The position numbers were made by a program, and so were the translations under genes. From positions 1 through 64,000 of the forward strand of contig JAGBHT010000007.1 in assembly GCA_017935365.1 (NCBI GenBank): DNA of 64,000 nt, given 5' to 3'. This DNA comes from Ruminiclostridium sp. GTDB lineage: Bacteria > Bacillota > Clostridia > Oscillospirales > Ruminococcaceae. Shown piece by piece: positions 1 through 8,619 of this stretch (positions within the stretch are counted from its first letter, which is position 1; the number at the start of each line of letters is the position of its first letter). The notes beneath the pieces are model-generated. The model saw only the letters and a list, made by a program, of their open reading frames with translations, had not been told where the DNA came from and searched no databases.

Positions 1-1
1 T

Positions 2-439
<438 letters not shown>

Positions 440-461
440 TCAGTAACCCTTGATACATTAC

Positions 462-487
462 GGCTCGTCTTCGGACGAGCCTTTTTG
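462..487 (+). terminator. Intrinsic terminator of gap
   Basis: Perfect 8-bp stem GGCTCGTC/GACGAGCC closed by a TTCG tetraloop and followed by five T. Confidence 0.93.
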
Positions 488-530
488 TATATAAATCGTA
501 TCTAAATCGTATATAAATCGTATATAAAAT
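487..530 (+). repeat. Four tandem 11-bp AT-rich units
   Basis: Four consecutive copies of GTATATAAATC (second copy GTATCTAAATC, fourth GTATATAAAAT) lie between the gap terminator and the next promoter. Function unknown; possibly replication slippage, or AT-rich upstream promoter DNA. Confidence 0.85.
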
Positions 531-562
531 TGCTTTCTATTCTGAAAATTAGCTGAAACAGA

Positions 563-591
563 TTGATTTTTACTTTTCATTGTGGTAAAAT
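563..591 (+). promoter_or_regulatory. Sigma-A promoter of the cyclophilin gene
   Basis: -35 TTGATT (563-568), 17-bp spacer, -10 TAAAAT (586-591) preceded by TGTGG, an extended -10 element. Predicted transcript starts near 598, about 27 nt before the ATG. Confidence 0.85.
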
Positions 592-624
592 AACAGTTAG
601 TTTATGTAAGAAAAGGAGCTTATA

Positions 625-1458
625 ATGATTAAAAAAATATTAGCAGGCGTTTTATGTGCCGCAACAATGATTACATTATCGGTCGGCTGTTCAGGCAGTG
701 CCACTCCCGGCGTATCGACTGATCCTTCGGCAAAGATAACCGGCAACGCAGGTGATGTAAAGCTTGAAAAAGGCGACAAGTACGCCGTAATGACAATAAA
801 GGATTACGGTGATATCACTATCAAGTTATATCCCGATGCCGCACCTAAGGGTACGCAGAACTTTATCGACCTTGCAAACAGCGGATATTATAACGGAAAG
901 ACGTTCCACCGAGTAGTAGCCGATTTCATGGCGCAGGGCGGTAAGGACTTCACAGGAAAGACAGATGTTGAGAGCTTCGGTATTGAAACCAACTACAATA
1001 TGCGTCATTTCTACGGTGCTTTATGTTATGCAAATGCACTCGGCAAGAACTCAACTGAATTCTATATCGTAAACAACAAGAAGTCTCAGGATTATACCAA
1101 TTTCAGCACAGCCAGAATCGATAACAACATTCAGGGCTATGAAGATTATGCAAAACAGTACGATAAGGATTCACAGGAATACACATATTATATGTTCCAG
1201 GCAAACTATTACAGAAACTTGAAACAGTTCATAGAGAATATGGATGACGCCACAAAGGCAAAGTATAAGGAAGTCGGCGGAACACCATCTCTTGACGGCA
1301 ATTACACGGTATTCGGTCAGACAGTTGACGGCTTTGACGTACTCGACAAGATTTCGGCTGTTGAAGTTGAAACAAATGACGCTATGGGCGGCACTGAAGT
1401 AAGCAAGCCCAAGACGGAAATAATCATTGAAAAAGTAGAGATCAAGGATTACGAATAA
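625..1458 (+). CDS. Cyclophilin-type peptidyl-prolyl isomerase, lipoprotein
   Basis: Predicted extracytoplasmic proline isomerase that helps fold exported proteins. Residues 1-22 form a lipoprotein signal ending in the lipobox LSVGC, so the mature protein is lipid-anchored outside the membrane. The cyclophilin fold begins near residue 52 (YAVMTIKDYGDITIKLYP). The active-site block FHRVVADFMAQGG is at about 95-107 and the C-terminal TVFGQTVDGFDVLDKI near 230-245. About 70 mostly charged, aromatic-rich residues are inserted between the STEFYIVNN strand and the TVFG strand, which makes the protein (277 aa) longer than a bare ~165-residue domain. AAAAGGAG lies 7 nt before the ATG. The gene is monocistronic, with its own promoter and terminator. 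Confidence 0.9.
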   Translation: MIKKILAGVLCAATMITLSVGCSGSATPGVSTDPSAKITGNAGDVKLEKGDKYAVMTIKDYGDITIKLYPDAAPKGTQNFIDLANSGYYNGKTFHRVVADFMAQGGKDFTGKTDVESFGIETNYNMRHFYGALCYANALGKNSTEFYIVNNKKSQDYTNFSTARIDNNIQGYEDYAKQYDKDSQEYTYYMFQANYYRNLKQFIENMDDATKAKYKEVGGTPSLDGNYTVFGQTVDGFDVLDKISAVEVETNDAMGGTEVSKPKTEIIIEKVEIKDYE

Positions 1459-1464
1459 TATTAA

Positions 1465-1498
1465 AATACCGCTCACACAGATTATGAGCGGTATTTTT
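1465..1498 (+). terminator. Terminator of the cyclophilin gene
   Basis: 11-bp perfect stem AATACCGCTCA/TGAGCGGTATT with a 9-nt loop; the stem runs into a short T tract. Confidence 0.88.
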
Positions 1499-1510
1499 GT
1501 GTCATAACGC

Positions 1511-1546
1511 AAAACAAACCGCCCTGCAATTTCTCACAGAGCGGTC
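1511..1546 (-). terminator. Terminator of the hydrogenase operon
   Basis: Read on the minus strand, a stem ACCGCTCTG/CAGGGCGGT (one mismatch) is followed by a T-rich tract (A-rich at 1511-1517 on the plus strand). It faces the cyclophilin terminator in the convergent gap. Confidence 0.75.
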
Positions 1547-1565
1547 TGCTTTTATATAATGGGTG

Positions 1566-3317
1566 TTACTTGCTTAAGTGACTTGCCTTATATGATGTGT
1601 GAAGGATCTCATGAGCAATGTGGCTTCCGGGTTCTTCGAGGAAGTTTGCGTAAACTTCCTTTACATCGGGGCTTTCATGTGACTTTCTCATCTTGTTGGC
1701 GTCGTCAAGGATGTAGAGTGCCTTTGCACGCTCGGCACGGATATCGGTGAAGTTGCGTACATCGGCAGGCTGTATTACCTGACCGCCACCGTTTACACAG
1801 CCGCCGGGACAAGCCATGATCTCGATGAAGTGGCATTCTACCTCGCCGTTCTTTACTTGTGTGAGGAACTTCTTTGCGTTTGCGAGGCCTGATACTACAG
1901 CTACCTTTACCGTAAGATCGCCGACTTTGTATTCGGCTGTCTTGATGCCCTCAACGCCTCTTACGTCCTTGAACTCAACGGGGCTGTCGGCTGTTTCGCC
2001 TGTCAGCTTCCATACAGCTGTACGAAGAGCCGCTTCCATAACGCCGCCTGTTGCACCGAAGATTACAGCCGCACCTGTGCCGTTTCCTAAAGGCGAATCC
2101 GCAACCTCATCGGGCAGATCCCTGAAGCGTAAGCCTGCGCGGTTTATCATCTTTACAAGCTCTCTTGTTGTGATGGAAATATCAACATCGGGAACGCCTG
2201 CGGCAGACTGATCCTCTCTGCCTATCTCGAATTTCTTTGCCGTACAGGGCATTACGGATACGCTGACAATATTTTTGGGGTCTATACCCATCTTCTTTGC
2301 CCAGTAAGTCTTTGTTATAGCGCCGTTCATCTGCTGAGGTGACTTGCAGGTTGACAGGTTCGGGATAAATTCGGGGAAGTAAGCTTCGCAATATCTTATC
2401 CAGCCGGGTGAACATGATGTGATCATCGGGAGAACACCGCCGTTTGTAACTCTGTCAAGGAATTCGTGCGATTCTTCCATAATTGTAAGGTCTGCACCGA
2501 AATTTGTATCAAATACGGCGTTGAAGCCAAGTCTGCGCAGAGCCGCAACCATCTTGCCCTCAACGGGTGTACCCATAGGATAGCCGAAAGCTTCGCCGAG
2601 CGACGCTCTTACAGCGGGAGCGGTCTGGACTACTACTACCTTTTCGGGATCTGCAAGTGCGTCCCATACCTTGTCGGTATCGTCCTTTTCGGCAAGTGCA
2701 CCTGTAGGACAGGCTATGATACACTGTCCGCATGATACGCAGGCGGTTTCAGCAAGCTCAAGGTCAAAAGCACAGTCAATGCTTGTCTTGAATCCTCTGT
2801 TGTTTGCGCCGATCACGCCGATACCCTGGAGCTTGTCGCAGGCGGCAATACAACGGCGGCAGTGAATACACTTATTATTGTCACGGAACATATGCTTTGA
2901 GCTGTAATCGATCTCGTATTCGTTCTTTTCGCCCTCAAAGTATGTAGTATCGTCAACGCCGAGTTCCTTACACAGTTCCTGTAATTCGCAGGTGCCGTTT
3001 CTTGAGCAGGCAAGACAGTCCATATTGTGGTTTGAAAGCAGGAGCTGTAATGTCATCTTTCTGCTCTGCAATACAGCAGGGGAGTGTGTCATTATATTCT
3101 TGCCCTCGTCAAACTTTGATAAGGGATATACGCATGATGCAACAAGACTTCTTGCACCGGTCATCTCAACTACGCAGATACGGCACGCACCGATAGCGTT
3201 TATATCCTTTAACCAGCAGAGAGTAGGTATTCTGATGCCGTTCTGACGACAGGCTTCAAGGATCGTTGTACCTTCTTTTACCGAGTACTCTATGCCGTTA
3301 ATCTTTATATTAACCAT
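1566..3317 (-). CDS. hydA: [FeFe] hydrogenase catalytic subunit (HndD/HydA type)
   Basis: Reduces protons to H2 in the soluble NAD(H)/ferredoxin-linked hydrogenase. Domains in order: a [2Fe-2S] ferredoxin with CWLKDINAIGACRIC and a later Cys (about 35-65); the His/Cys-ligated cluster HNMDCLACSRNGTCEL (about 95-110); two [4Fe-4S] motifs (CIHCRRCIAAC near 150 and CVSCGQCIIACPTG near 193); then the H-cluster domain with L1 TSCSPGW, L2 MPCTAKK and L3 MACPGGCVNGGGQ. All cluster ligands are present. Length (583 aa) fits the HndD type. The chosen ATG at 3317 is preceded by GAAAGGA and follows the upstream gene by 38 nt. The longer in-frame start at 3359 overlaps the end of the preceding gene. It is last in the operon. 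Confidence 0.96.
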   Translation of the reverse strand: MVNIKINGIEYSVKEGTTILEACRQNGIRIPTLCWLKDINAIGACRICVVEMTGARSLVASCVYPLSKFDEGKNIMTHSPAVLQSRKMTLQLLLSNHNMDCLACSRNGTCELQELCKELGVDDTTYFEGEKNEYEIDYSSKHMFRDNNKCIHCRRCIAACDKLQGIGVIGANNRGFKTSIDCAFDLELAETACVSCGQCIIACPTGALAEKDDTDKVWDALADPEKVVVVQTAPAVRASLGEAFGYPMGTPVEGKMVAALRRLGFNAVFDTNFGADLTIMEESHEFLDRVTNGGVLPMITSCSPGWIRYCEAYFPEFIPNLSTCKSPQQMNGAITKTYWAKKMGIDPKNIVSVSVMPCTAKKFEIGREDQSAAGVPDVDISITTRELVKMINRAGLRFRDLPDEVADSPLGNGTGAAVIFGATGGVMEAALRTAVWKLTGETADSPVEFKDVRGVEGIKTAEYKVGDLTVKVAVVSGLANAKKFLTQVKNGEVECHFIEIMACPGGCVNGGGQVIQPADVRNFTDIRAERAKALYILDDANKMRKSHESPDVKEVYANFLEEPGSHIAHEILHTSYKASHLSK

Positions 3318-3355
3318 AGTAAAATTAATTCCTTTCAGTGATCCGTCAAACGGGA

Positions 3356-5149
3356 TCATTCCTTAATAATTGCACCGAACTTACACTTAGCCATACAAGC
3401 GCCGCACTTGATACACTTTGTCGTATCAATGCTGTGAGGCTGCTTGACTGTGCCTGAGATAGCTCCGACAGGGCATCCTCTTGCACAGGCTGTACAACCC
3501 TTACACTTGATGTCGATGATCTTGTATGTGAGAAGATCCTGACATACGCCTGCGGGACACTTCTTATCCTGAACGTGTGCAATATACTCGTTCTTGAAGT
3601 AACGCAGAGTAGATAAAACAGGGTTGGGAGCTGTCTGACCAAGACCGCACAGCGAGTTGTTCTTGATGTAGTAGCAGAGCTTTTCCATCTTGTCGAGATC
3701 TTCCATAGTTGCGTTACCGGAAGTGATCTTTTCAAGCATTTCGTAAAGGCGCTTTGTACCGATACGGCAGGGTGTGCACTTACCGCAGGATTCGTCAACA
3801 GTGAACTGTAAGAAGAACTTTGCAATATCAACCATACAGTTGTCTTCGTCCATAACGATAAGTCCGCCCGAACCCATCATAGAGCCGATAGCAATAAGGT
3901 TGTCGTAGTCGATCGGAATATCGAGGTGTTCAGCAGGAATACATCCGCCTGAAGGTCCGCCTGTCTGAGCCGCCTTGAATGCCTTTCCGTTAGGGATACC
4001 GCCGCCGATCTCGTAAATAACTTCACGCAGTGTAGTACCCATAGGAACTTCAACAAGTCCTGTGTTGTGGATCTTACCGCCGAGAGCAAATACCTTTGTG
4101 CCCTTTGACTTTTCAGTACCCATAGATGCAAACCAGTCTGCACCGTTGAGGATTATCTGAGGAATGTTTGCATATGTTTCAACGTTGTTGAGTACAGTAG
4201 GCTTCTTGAAAAGACCGCTTTCCGCAGGGAAGGGAGGACGGGGTCTGGGCTCGCCTCTGTTACCCTCGATCGATGTCATAAGCGCTGTTTCTTCGCCGCA
4301 TACGAATGCACCTGCGCCAAGTCTTATGTCAAGGTCAAAGTCAAATCCGCTGTCAAAAATGTTCTTGCCGAGCAGACCGTATTCTCTTGCCTGATTGATA
4401 GCTATCTGTAAACGCTGAACGGCTATGGGGTATTCCGCTCTTATGTAGATATAACCCTGTGTAGCACCGATCGCATAGCCGGCAATTGCCATAGCTTCAA
4501 TTACAACGTGGGGATCGCCTTCGAGAACAGAACGGTCCATGAATGCACCAGGGTCGCCCTCGTCGGCATTACAACAGACGTACTTCTGATCGGCGTCTTT
4601 TACAAGGTTCCTTGCAAGCTGCCACTTCTTACCTGTCGGGAATCCGCCGCCGCCTCTTCCGCGCAGACCTGAATCAAGAATTGTCTGGATAACTTCATCG
4701 GGTGTCATGGATTTCAGCACCTTGCCGAGTGCTTCGTAACCGTTTCTTCCGATATATTCATCTATACATTCGGGGTTTATAACACCGCAGTTTCTCAGTG
4801 CAATTCTGTGCTGCTTCTTGTAGAAGTTTGTTTCCTTGAGCGATTTGATCTCGTTTTCACCGATCGTTTCATCATATACAAGGCGTGTAACGACACGGCC
4901 CTTGAGCAGATGTTCGGAAACGATTTCCGCAATATCCTCTTCCTTTACCATTGAGTAGAATGTACCCTCGGGGTAAACTATCATGATAGGACCGAGTGCA
5001 CACAGACCGAAACAGCCTGTACGGACTACCTTTACTTCATCGGTAAGACCATTCTTGTCTATTTCTTCCTGCAATCTTTTGGCGATCTTATCACTGCCTG
5101 AAGAAGTACATCCGGTACCACCGCATATCAATACTTGTGAACGATACAT
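3356..5149 (-). CDS. hydB: NADH-binding (NuoF-like) hydrogenase subunit, HndC/HydB type
   Basis: Diaphorase subunit that exchanges electrons between NAD(H) and the hydrogenase through FMN and iron-sulfur clusters. The N-terminus is a thioredoxin-like [2Fe-2S] domain (CGGTGCTSSGS and GCFGLCALGP). The NuoF core follows, with the FMN/NADH loop GRGGGGFPTGKKW near 165-178 and the [4Fe-4S] motif CGKCTPCRIGTKR near 484. The C-terminus adds a bacterial-type 2[4Fe-4S] ferredoxin (CKGCTACARGCP and CIKCGACMAKC). This three-part build and the 597-aa length are those of bifurcating hydrogenases. GAAAGGA precedes the ATG. It lies between the small ferredoxin gene and hydA. Confidence 0.95.
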   Translation of the reverse strand: MYRSQVLICGGTGCTSSGSDKIAKRLQEEIDKNGLTDEVKVVRTGCFGLCALGPIMIVYPEGTFYSMVKEEDIAEIVSEHLLKGRVVTRLVYDETIGENEIKSLKETNFYKKQHRIALRNCGVINPECIDEYIGRNGYEALGKVLKSMTPDEVIQTILDSGLRGRGGGGFPTGKKWQLARNLVKDADQKYVCCNADEGDPGAFMDRSVLEGDPHVVIEAMAIAGYAIGATQGYIYIRAEYPIAVQRLQIAINQAREYGLLGKNIFDSGFDFDLDIRLGAGAFVCGEETALMTSIEGNRGEPRPRPPFPAESGLFKKPTVLNNVETYANIPQIILNGADWFASMGTEKSKGTKVFALGGKIHNTGLVEVPMGTTLREVIYEIGGGIPNGKAFKAAQTGGPSGGCIPAEHLDIPIDYDNLIAIGSMMGSGGLIVMDEDNCMVDIAKFFLQFTVDESCGKCTPCRIGTKRLYEMLEKITSGNATMEDLDKMEKLCYYIKNNSLCGLGQTAPNPVLSTLRYFKNEYIAHVQDKKCPAGVCQDLLTYKIIDIKCKGCTACARGCPVGAISGTVKQPHSIDTTKCIKCGACMAKCKFGAIIKE

Positions 5150-5170
5150 ATATTAATTTCCTTTCAGATT

Positions 5171-5539
5171 TTACATAGCGGAGTTTATTGTGTACTTCGT
5201 TACAACGTTGCCGCCGATAATGTGCTGTTCAATTACTTCCGCAGCCTTTTCAGCTGTCATCTTTACATAAGTGACCTTTTCCTTGCCGGGTGCGGTTACT
5301 TCGACTATGGGTTCATACTGGCAAAGACCGATACAGCCTTCCTGTATTACCATTACGTCCTTTATGCCTTTTTCCTGTATCCCGTCGGAAAATGCCTTGA
5401 GCACAGGTCTTGCACCTGCCGCAATTCCGCAGGTCGCCATTCCGACAACAATTTTTGTGCAGTCTGTCGCTTCGTTTCTGAGATTCACAAGCGCCTGCAT
5501 CTTGTCGCGGATAACAGCTAATTCTTCAAGAGATTTCAT
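5171..5539 (-). CDS. Thioredoxin-like [2Fe-2S] ferredoxin, HndB type
   Basis: Small electron-carrier subunit of HndABCD-like hydrogenases. The 122-aa protein has the four-cysteine pattern of the family: ATCG(x)11 early (Cys near 37 in VVGMATCGIAAGA) and EGCIGLCQYEP near 87-97. Residues 5-30 form a basic/acidic helix. GAAAGGA lies 12 nt upstream of the ATG; the next gene starts 21 nt after the stop. The pattern ATCGIAAGA supplies only one visible N-terminal cysteine in the usual CX4C spacing, so the ligation may use a non-canonical set. Function is inferred from the operon. Confidence 0.88.
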   Translation of the reverse strand: MKSLEELAVIRDKMQALVNLRNEATDCTKIVVGMATCGIAAGARPVLKAFSDGIQEKGIKDVMVIQEGCIGLCQYEPIVEVTAPGKEKVTYVKMTAEKAAEVIEQHIIGGNVVTKYTINSAM

Positions 5540-5564
5540 ATCTTAAAATTATCCTTTCGTGATG

Positions 5565-6122
5565 TTAGTATTTTCTGCCGCCGCTTACTTCGGCTGTATT
5601 ATCGTCAAGATAACGGGTTAAAAATACCGTTACTTCCGGTAGATCTATCGGTACATTGCCGAGTGTTTTTTTTAACTGCCTTGTGTCGAGAGTAAAGCTT
5701 CTTTCATCAACCGAATAGTTGTAGATAAAATCAATGCGGCAGTTTGTATCTATAAGCGATATGAGCGTATCTGTCATATTGCCGAGCGGCATTCTGTCAA
5801 TGCTTGACAGTACGAAAACAGCCTTTACGGCAGTACCTTTTCCTTTTTCCGAGCTTATCTCAAAGCTGCCGCCGGTCATTTCAGATGCGGCTTTGAAAAA
5901 AGGTACTCCGAATCCGTTTTTTCTCGTTGTTCTTGTAGTATAGAACGGATCAACGGCTTTTGACAACTCATCATCGGTCATACCTGAGCCGTTATCCTTT
6001 ATGATAACGGTAAGAGTATCGGATGTATTATCAATGTTGACGGTTATTTCAATTAGTGAAGCCCGTGCGCTGATTGAATTCTGTACAATATCAAGAATGT
6101 GAAGAGAAATTTCAGAAAACAT
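5565..6122 (-). CDS. HATPase_c ATP-binding protein of hydrogenase operon
   Basis: A stand-alone GHKL ATPase domain (185 aa) without a histidine-phosphotransfer or sensor region. N-box-like QNSISARASLIEI (about 14-26), G1-type motif IKDNGSGM (about 41-48), and a G2-like GFGVPFF near 71. Family knowledge: such proteins are regularly encoded among the subunits of NAD-linked [FeFe] hydrogenases in Clostridia and Thermotogae, but no biochemical role is established. It may act as an anti-sigma-like switch or assembly ATPase. Its start overlaps the stop of the NuoE-like gene (TAATG), so translation is probably coupled. Confidence 0.85.
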   Translation of the reverse strand: MFSEISLHILDIVQNSISARASLIEITVNIDNTSDTLTVIIKDNGSGMTDDELSKAVDPFYTTRTTRKNGFGVPFFKAASEMTGGSFEISSEKGKGTAVKAVFVLSSIDRMPLGNMTDTLISLIDTNCRIDFIYNYSVDERSFTLDTRQLKKTLGNVPIDLPEVTVFLTRYLDDNTAEVSGGRKY

Positions 6123-6622
6123 TATTCGGTATATTTAGCCAGAATACCGTCGATCTGGTCGACTGTAAGTTTTCCGTAAACGTCATCATTTACTGTCATT
6201 ACGGGAGCAAGTCCGCAAGCGCCTATGCAACGGCAGGCGTCAAGAGAGAAGATACCGTCCTGTGTGCATTTTCCGTCCGAAATTCCGAGCTTTTCGGAGA
6301 GCTTTGCAAAAATATCGCCTGAACCCTTTACATAGCAGGCTGTACCAAGACAGACTGAAATTTTGTACTTGCCCTTGGGATAAAGAGAGAATTGTGAGTA
6401 GAATGTGGAAACGCCGTATACCTTTTCAAGCGGTATTCCCATTTCTTCGGCTATTATCGACTGAACCTCTATAGGCAGATAGCCGTAGATTTCCTGAGCC
6501 TGCTGGAGCACCGGCATAAGCGCGCCCTGCTGCTCCTTGTGCTGACCGATCATCTCACGCAGAGCCTTTTCCTGCTCAGGCGTGCCGTTGAACGGTACGG
6601 TAGTTTTTTCTTTGGAACCCAT
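6122..6622 (-). CDS. hydC: NuoE-like [2Fe-2S] hydrogenase subunit, HndA/HydC type
   Basis: 24-kDa NADH-dehydrogenase-type subunit that carries a [2Fe-2S] cluster and docks on the NuoF-like subunit. The 166-aa protein has GVSTFYSQFSLYPKGK near 90-105 and the four ligands as CLGTAC near 111 and CRCIGACGLAP near 149. It is the first gene of the operon, with a strong AAGGAGG site 8 nt before its ATG. The 5' UTR (about 50 nt) can form a small hairpin, CCCGCAAT (6645-6652) against ATTCACGGG (6661-6669), just before the ribosome-binding site. Confidence 0.95.
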   Translation of the reverse strand: MGSKEKTTVPFNGTPEQEKALREMIGQHKEQQGALMPVLQQAQEIYGYLPIEVQSIIAEEMGIPLEKVYGVSTFYSQFSLYPKGKYKISVCLGTACYVKGSGDIFAKLSEKLGISDGKCTQDGIFSLDACRCIGACGLAPVMTVNDDVYGKLTVDQIDGILAKYTE

Positions 6623-6679
6623 TATATAACCTCCTTGGATTTGACCCGCAATTCTTGCCGATTCACGGGGGATATGTCA

Positions 6680-6688
6680 ATTATAGCA
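6680..6688 (-). promoter_or_regulatory. Extended -10 promoter of the hydrogenase operon
   Basis: On the minus strand TGCTATAAT, a perfect -10 with the TGn extension. No good -35 lies 17 bp upstream (TGAAAT). Transcript start predicted near 6673. The 321-bp divergent gap 6623-6943 holds only this promoter and the one facing right at 6843. Confidence 0.65.
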
Positions 6689-6842
6689 TATTCGTTATGA
6701 AAATTTCACTATATATTTGTACTCAAATTTTCCATCGCTCTTTGTTAATAGTGCACTAATCGATAATTTTATATCGGATAAAATTACTCTATTTTGACCT
6801 AAAAACCGTCATTTTCTACAAATTTCACACCTGTTTTTCAAC

Positions 6843-6871
6843 TTTACATAATGGTGAGAATGTGGTATAAT
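6843..6871 (+). promoter_or_regulatory. Sigma-A promoter of the DRTGG/GH13 genes
   Basis: -35 TTTACA (6843-6848), 17-bp spacer, -10 TATAAT (6866-6871) with the extension TGTGG. Confidence 0.9.
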
Positions 6872-6943
6872 AACAATTGGATTTGTGCATATTGCATATA
6901 ATACGGCACAAAACGCAATTATCGGTAAAGGCAGGTTTCACAA

Positions 6944-7276
6944 ATGACCGTAGATGAACTTACTGAAACGGGACTTTTCGGCGTATTGAACAAAGGAAAC
7001 GAGCAGGGCAATATCGAAGAAATATATACTTGCGATCTGCTTAGTCTTGCAATGACGAAAAATCTCAGCGGCTGTGCCTGGTTTACCGTTATTGGTAATG
7101 TCAATACTGTTGCAGTAGCAGTTCACACGGGTGCGTCCTGTATTATTCTATGCGAGGGCGTACAACCTGATGAAGAAGCTCTCAGAAAAGCCGGAGAATA
7201 TAACGTCAGCGTTTTTGCAACAGATATGCACGTCTTTGACGCGGCGCTTAAACTTAACGCCTTAACAGGTGTGTAA
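6944..7276 (+). CDS. DRTGG-domain protein
   Basis: A 110-aa protein made of a single DRTGG-like alpha/beta domain. It reads MTVDELTETGLFGVLNKG, then a strand-helix repeat in which VNTVAVAVHTGASCIILCEGV and NVSVFATDMHVFDAALKL match the domain's usual nucleotide-sensing fold. Family knowledge: DRTGG proteins commonly neighbour [FeFe] hydrogenase subunit genes and are thought to sense or regulate, but no activity is proven. Here it is transcribed divergently from the hydrogenase operon, from its own strong promoter, and is followed 24 nt later by the GH13 gene. RBS AAAGGCAGG precedes the ATG. Confidence 0.8.
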   Translation: MTVDELTETGLFGVLNKGNEQGNIEEIYTCDLLSLAMTKNLSGCAWFTVIGNVNTVAVAVHTGASCIILCEGVQPDEEALRKAGEYNVSVFATDMHVFDAALKLNALTGV

Positions 7277-7299
7277 ATAAAAACAAGGGAGATAATAAA

Positions 7300-8619
7300 A
7301 TGAGCGATTTTACAAATTTTGCGGTATATCACATTTACCCTCTGGGTTTCTGCGGTTGCCCCAAAACAAATGATTATTCGGAGAATACCGAAAACAGACT
7401 TAAAAAGATAGAGGACGCTATTCCTCATATAAAGAAAATGGGCTTCAATGCTATCTATTTCGGACCTGTGTTCCAGTCGGTGGCGCACGGCTATGATACC
7501 GTGGATTATACCAAGATAGACAGCAGACTTGGCACAAACGCAGATTTTGCGGCACTTTGTAAAAAACTGCACGAGAACGGTATCAAGGTAATTCTTGACG
7601 GTGTATTCAATCACGTCGGAAGAGATTTCACAAAGTTTGTCGAGGTCAGAAACGGTAATAATCAGTACCGCGACTGGTTCCATATAAACGACGGTAATTC
7701 CTGCTACAACGACGGCTTCTGGTATGAGGGCTGGGAAGGCCACTATGAGCTTGTAAAGCTCAATCTTTACAATCCTGTCGTTAAAGAGTACTTAAAGGAA
7801 GTCATCACGGGATGGGTAAAGGAATTTGACATAGACGGACTGCGCCTTGATGTCGCATACTGCCTTGACCTCAATTTCTTAAAGGAACTGCATGGTCACT
7901 GCAAGTGGCTTAAGAACGATTTCTGGCTGATGGGCGAAACGCTCCACGGCGATTATAACCGCTGGATGAATCCGGAAATGCTTGACAGCGTAACGAATTA
8001 CGAATGCTATAAGGGCCTGTTCTCTAGCTTCAATGACTTAAATATGTTTGAAATTGCACATTCTCTTAACCGCCAGTTCGGCAAGGAGCAGTGGTGCCTT
8101 TATACAGGAAAGCTTCTTTACAGCTTTGTTGACAATCACGATGTTTCACGAATTGCCACAATGCTGAACAACAAGCGTCAGCTTCCCGTTATTTATCCGC
8201 TATTGTTCACAATGCCCGGTATCCCCGGTGTTTATTACGGCAGTGAATACGGTATTGAGGGCGATAAGCACCACGGTGACGACGCTCTGCGTGTAGAATA
8301 TAATGAAGAAAAGTTCAAGGCTGAGGGTATTGCCGATCTTACAGGCGAGATCACCGCACTGTGCAACCTGCGTACATCTTCAAAGGCGCTCGCACACGGC
8401 GATTATACGCCCTTACAGCTTCTCAACAGACAGTTCTCGTTCAGACGTGACTGTGACGGTGAAACAGTCGTAACGCTTCTGAATATAGATGATAATCCGT
8501 TTGACTTCAACCCCGGTATCTGCGGTGAATTTACCGATGTCCTTACCGGCAAGAAGATAGATTTATCGGGCAGTGTACATCTTGACGGTTTCAGTGCGAT
8601 AGTTGCGGTGAACAAATGA
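7300..8619 (+). CDS. GH13 alpha-amylase family glycoside hydrolase, cytoplasmic
   Basis: Hydrolyses alpha-glucosidic bonds in maltodextrins or cyclodextrins inside the cell; there is no signal peptide. The four GH13 regions are present: I DGVFNHVGRDF (about 101-111), II GLRLDVAYC (nucleophile Asp near 183), III MGETLHG (acid/base Glu near 210), IV FVDNHDVSR (stabilising Asp near 277). At 439 aa without an N-terminal beta domain it resembles compact neopullulanase/cyclomaltodextrinase-like enzymes; exact specificity cannot be read. AAGGGAG precedes the ATG. It overlaps the following HAD gene by 4 nt, which suggests joint use of maltose-derived sugar phosphates. Confidence 0.93.
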   Translation: MSDFTNFAVYHIYPLGFCGCPKTNDYSENTENRLKKIEDAIPHIKKMGFNAIYFGPVFQSVAHGYDTVDYTKIDSRLGTNADFAALCKKLHENGIKVILDGVFNHVGRDFTKFVEVRNGNNQYRDWFHINDGNSCYNDGFWYEGWEGHYELVKLNLYNPVVKEYLKEVITGWVKEFDIDGLRLDVAYCLDLNFLKELHGHCKWLKNDFWLMGETLHGDYNRWMNPEMLDSVTNYECYKGLFSSFNDLNMFEIAHSLNRQFGKEQWCLYTGKLLYSFVDNHDVSRIATMLNNKRQLPVIYPLLFTMPGIPGVYYGSEYGIEGDKHHGDDALRVEYNEEKFKAEGIADLTGEITALCNLRTSSKALAHGDYTPLQLLNRQFSFRRDCDGETVVTLLNIDDNPFDFNPGICGEFTDVLTGKKIDLSGSVHLDGFSAIVAVNK

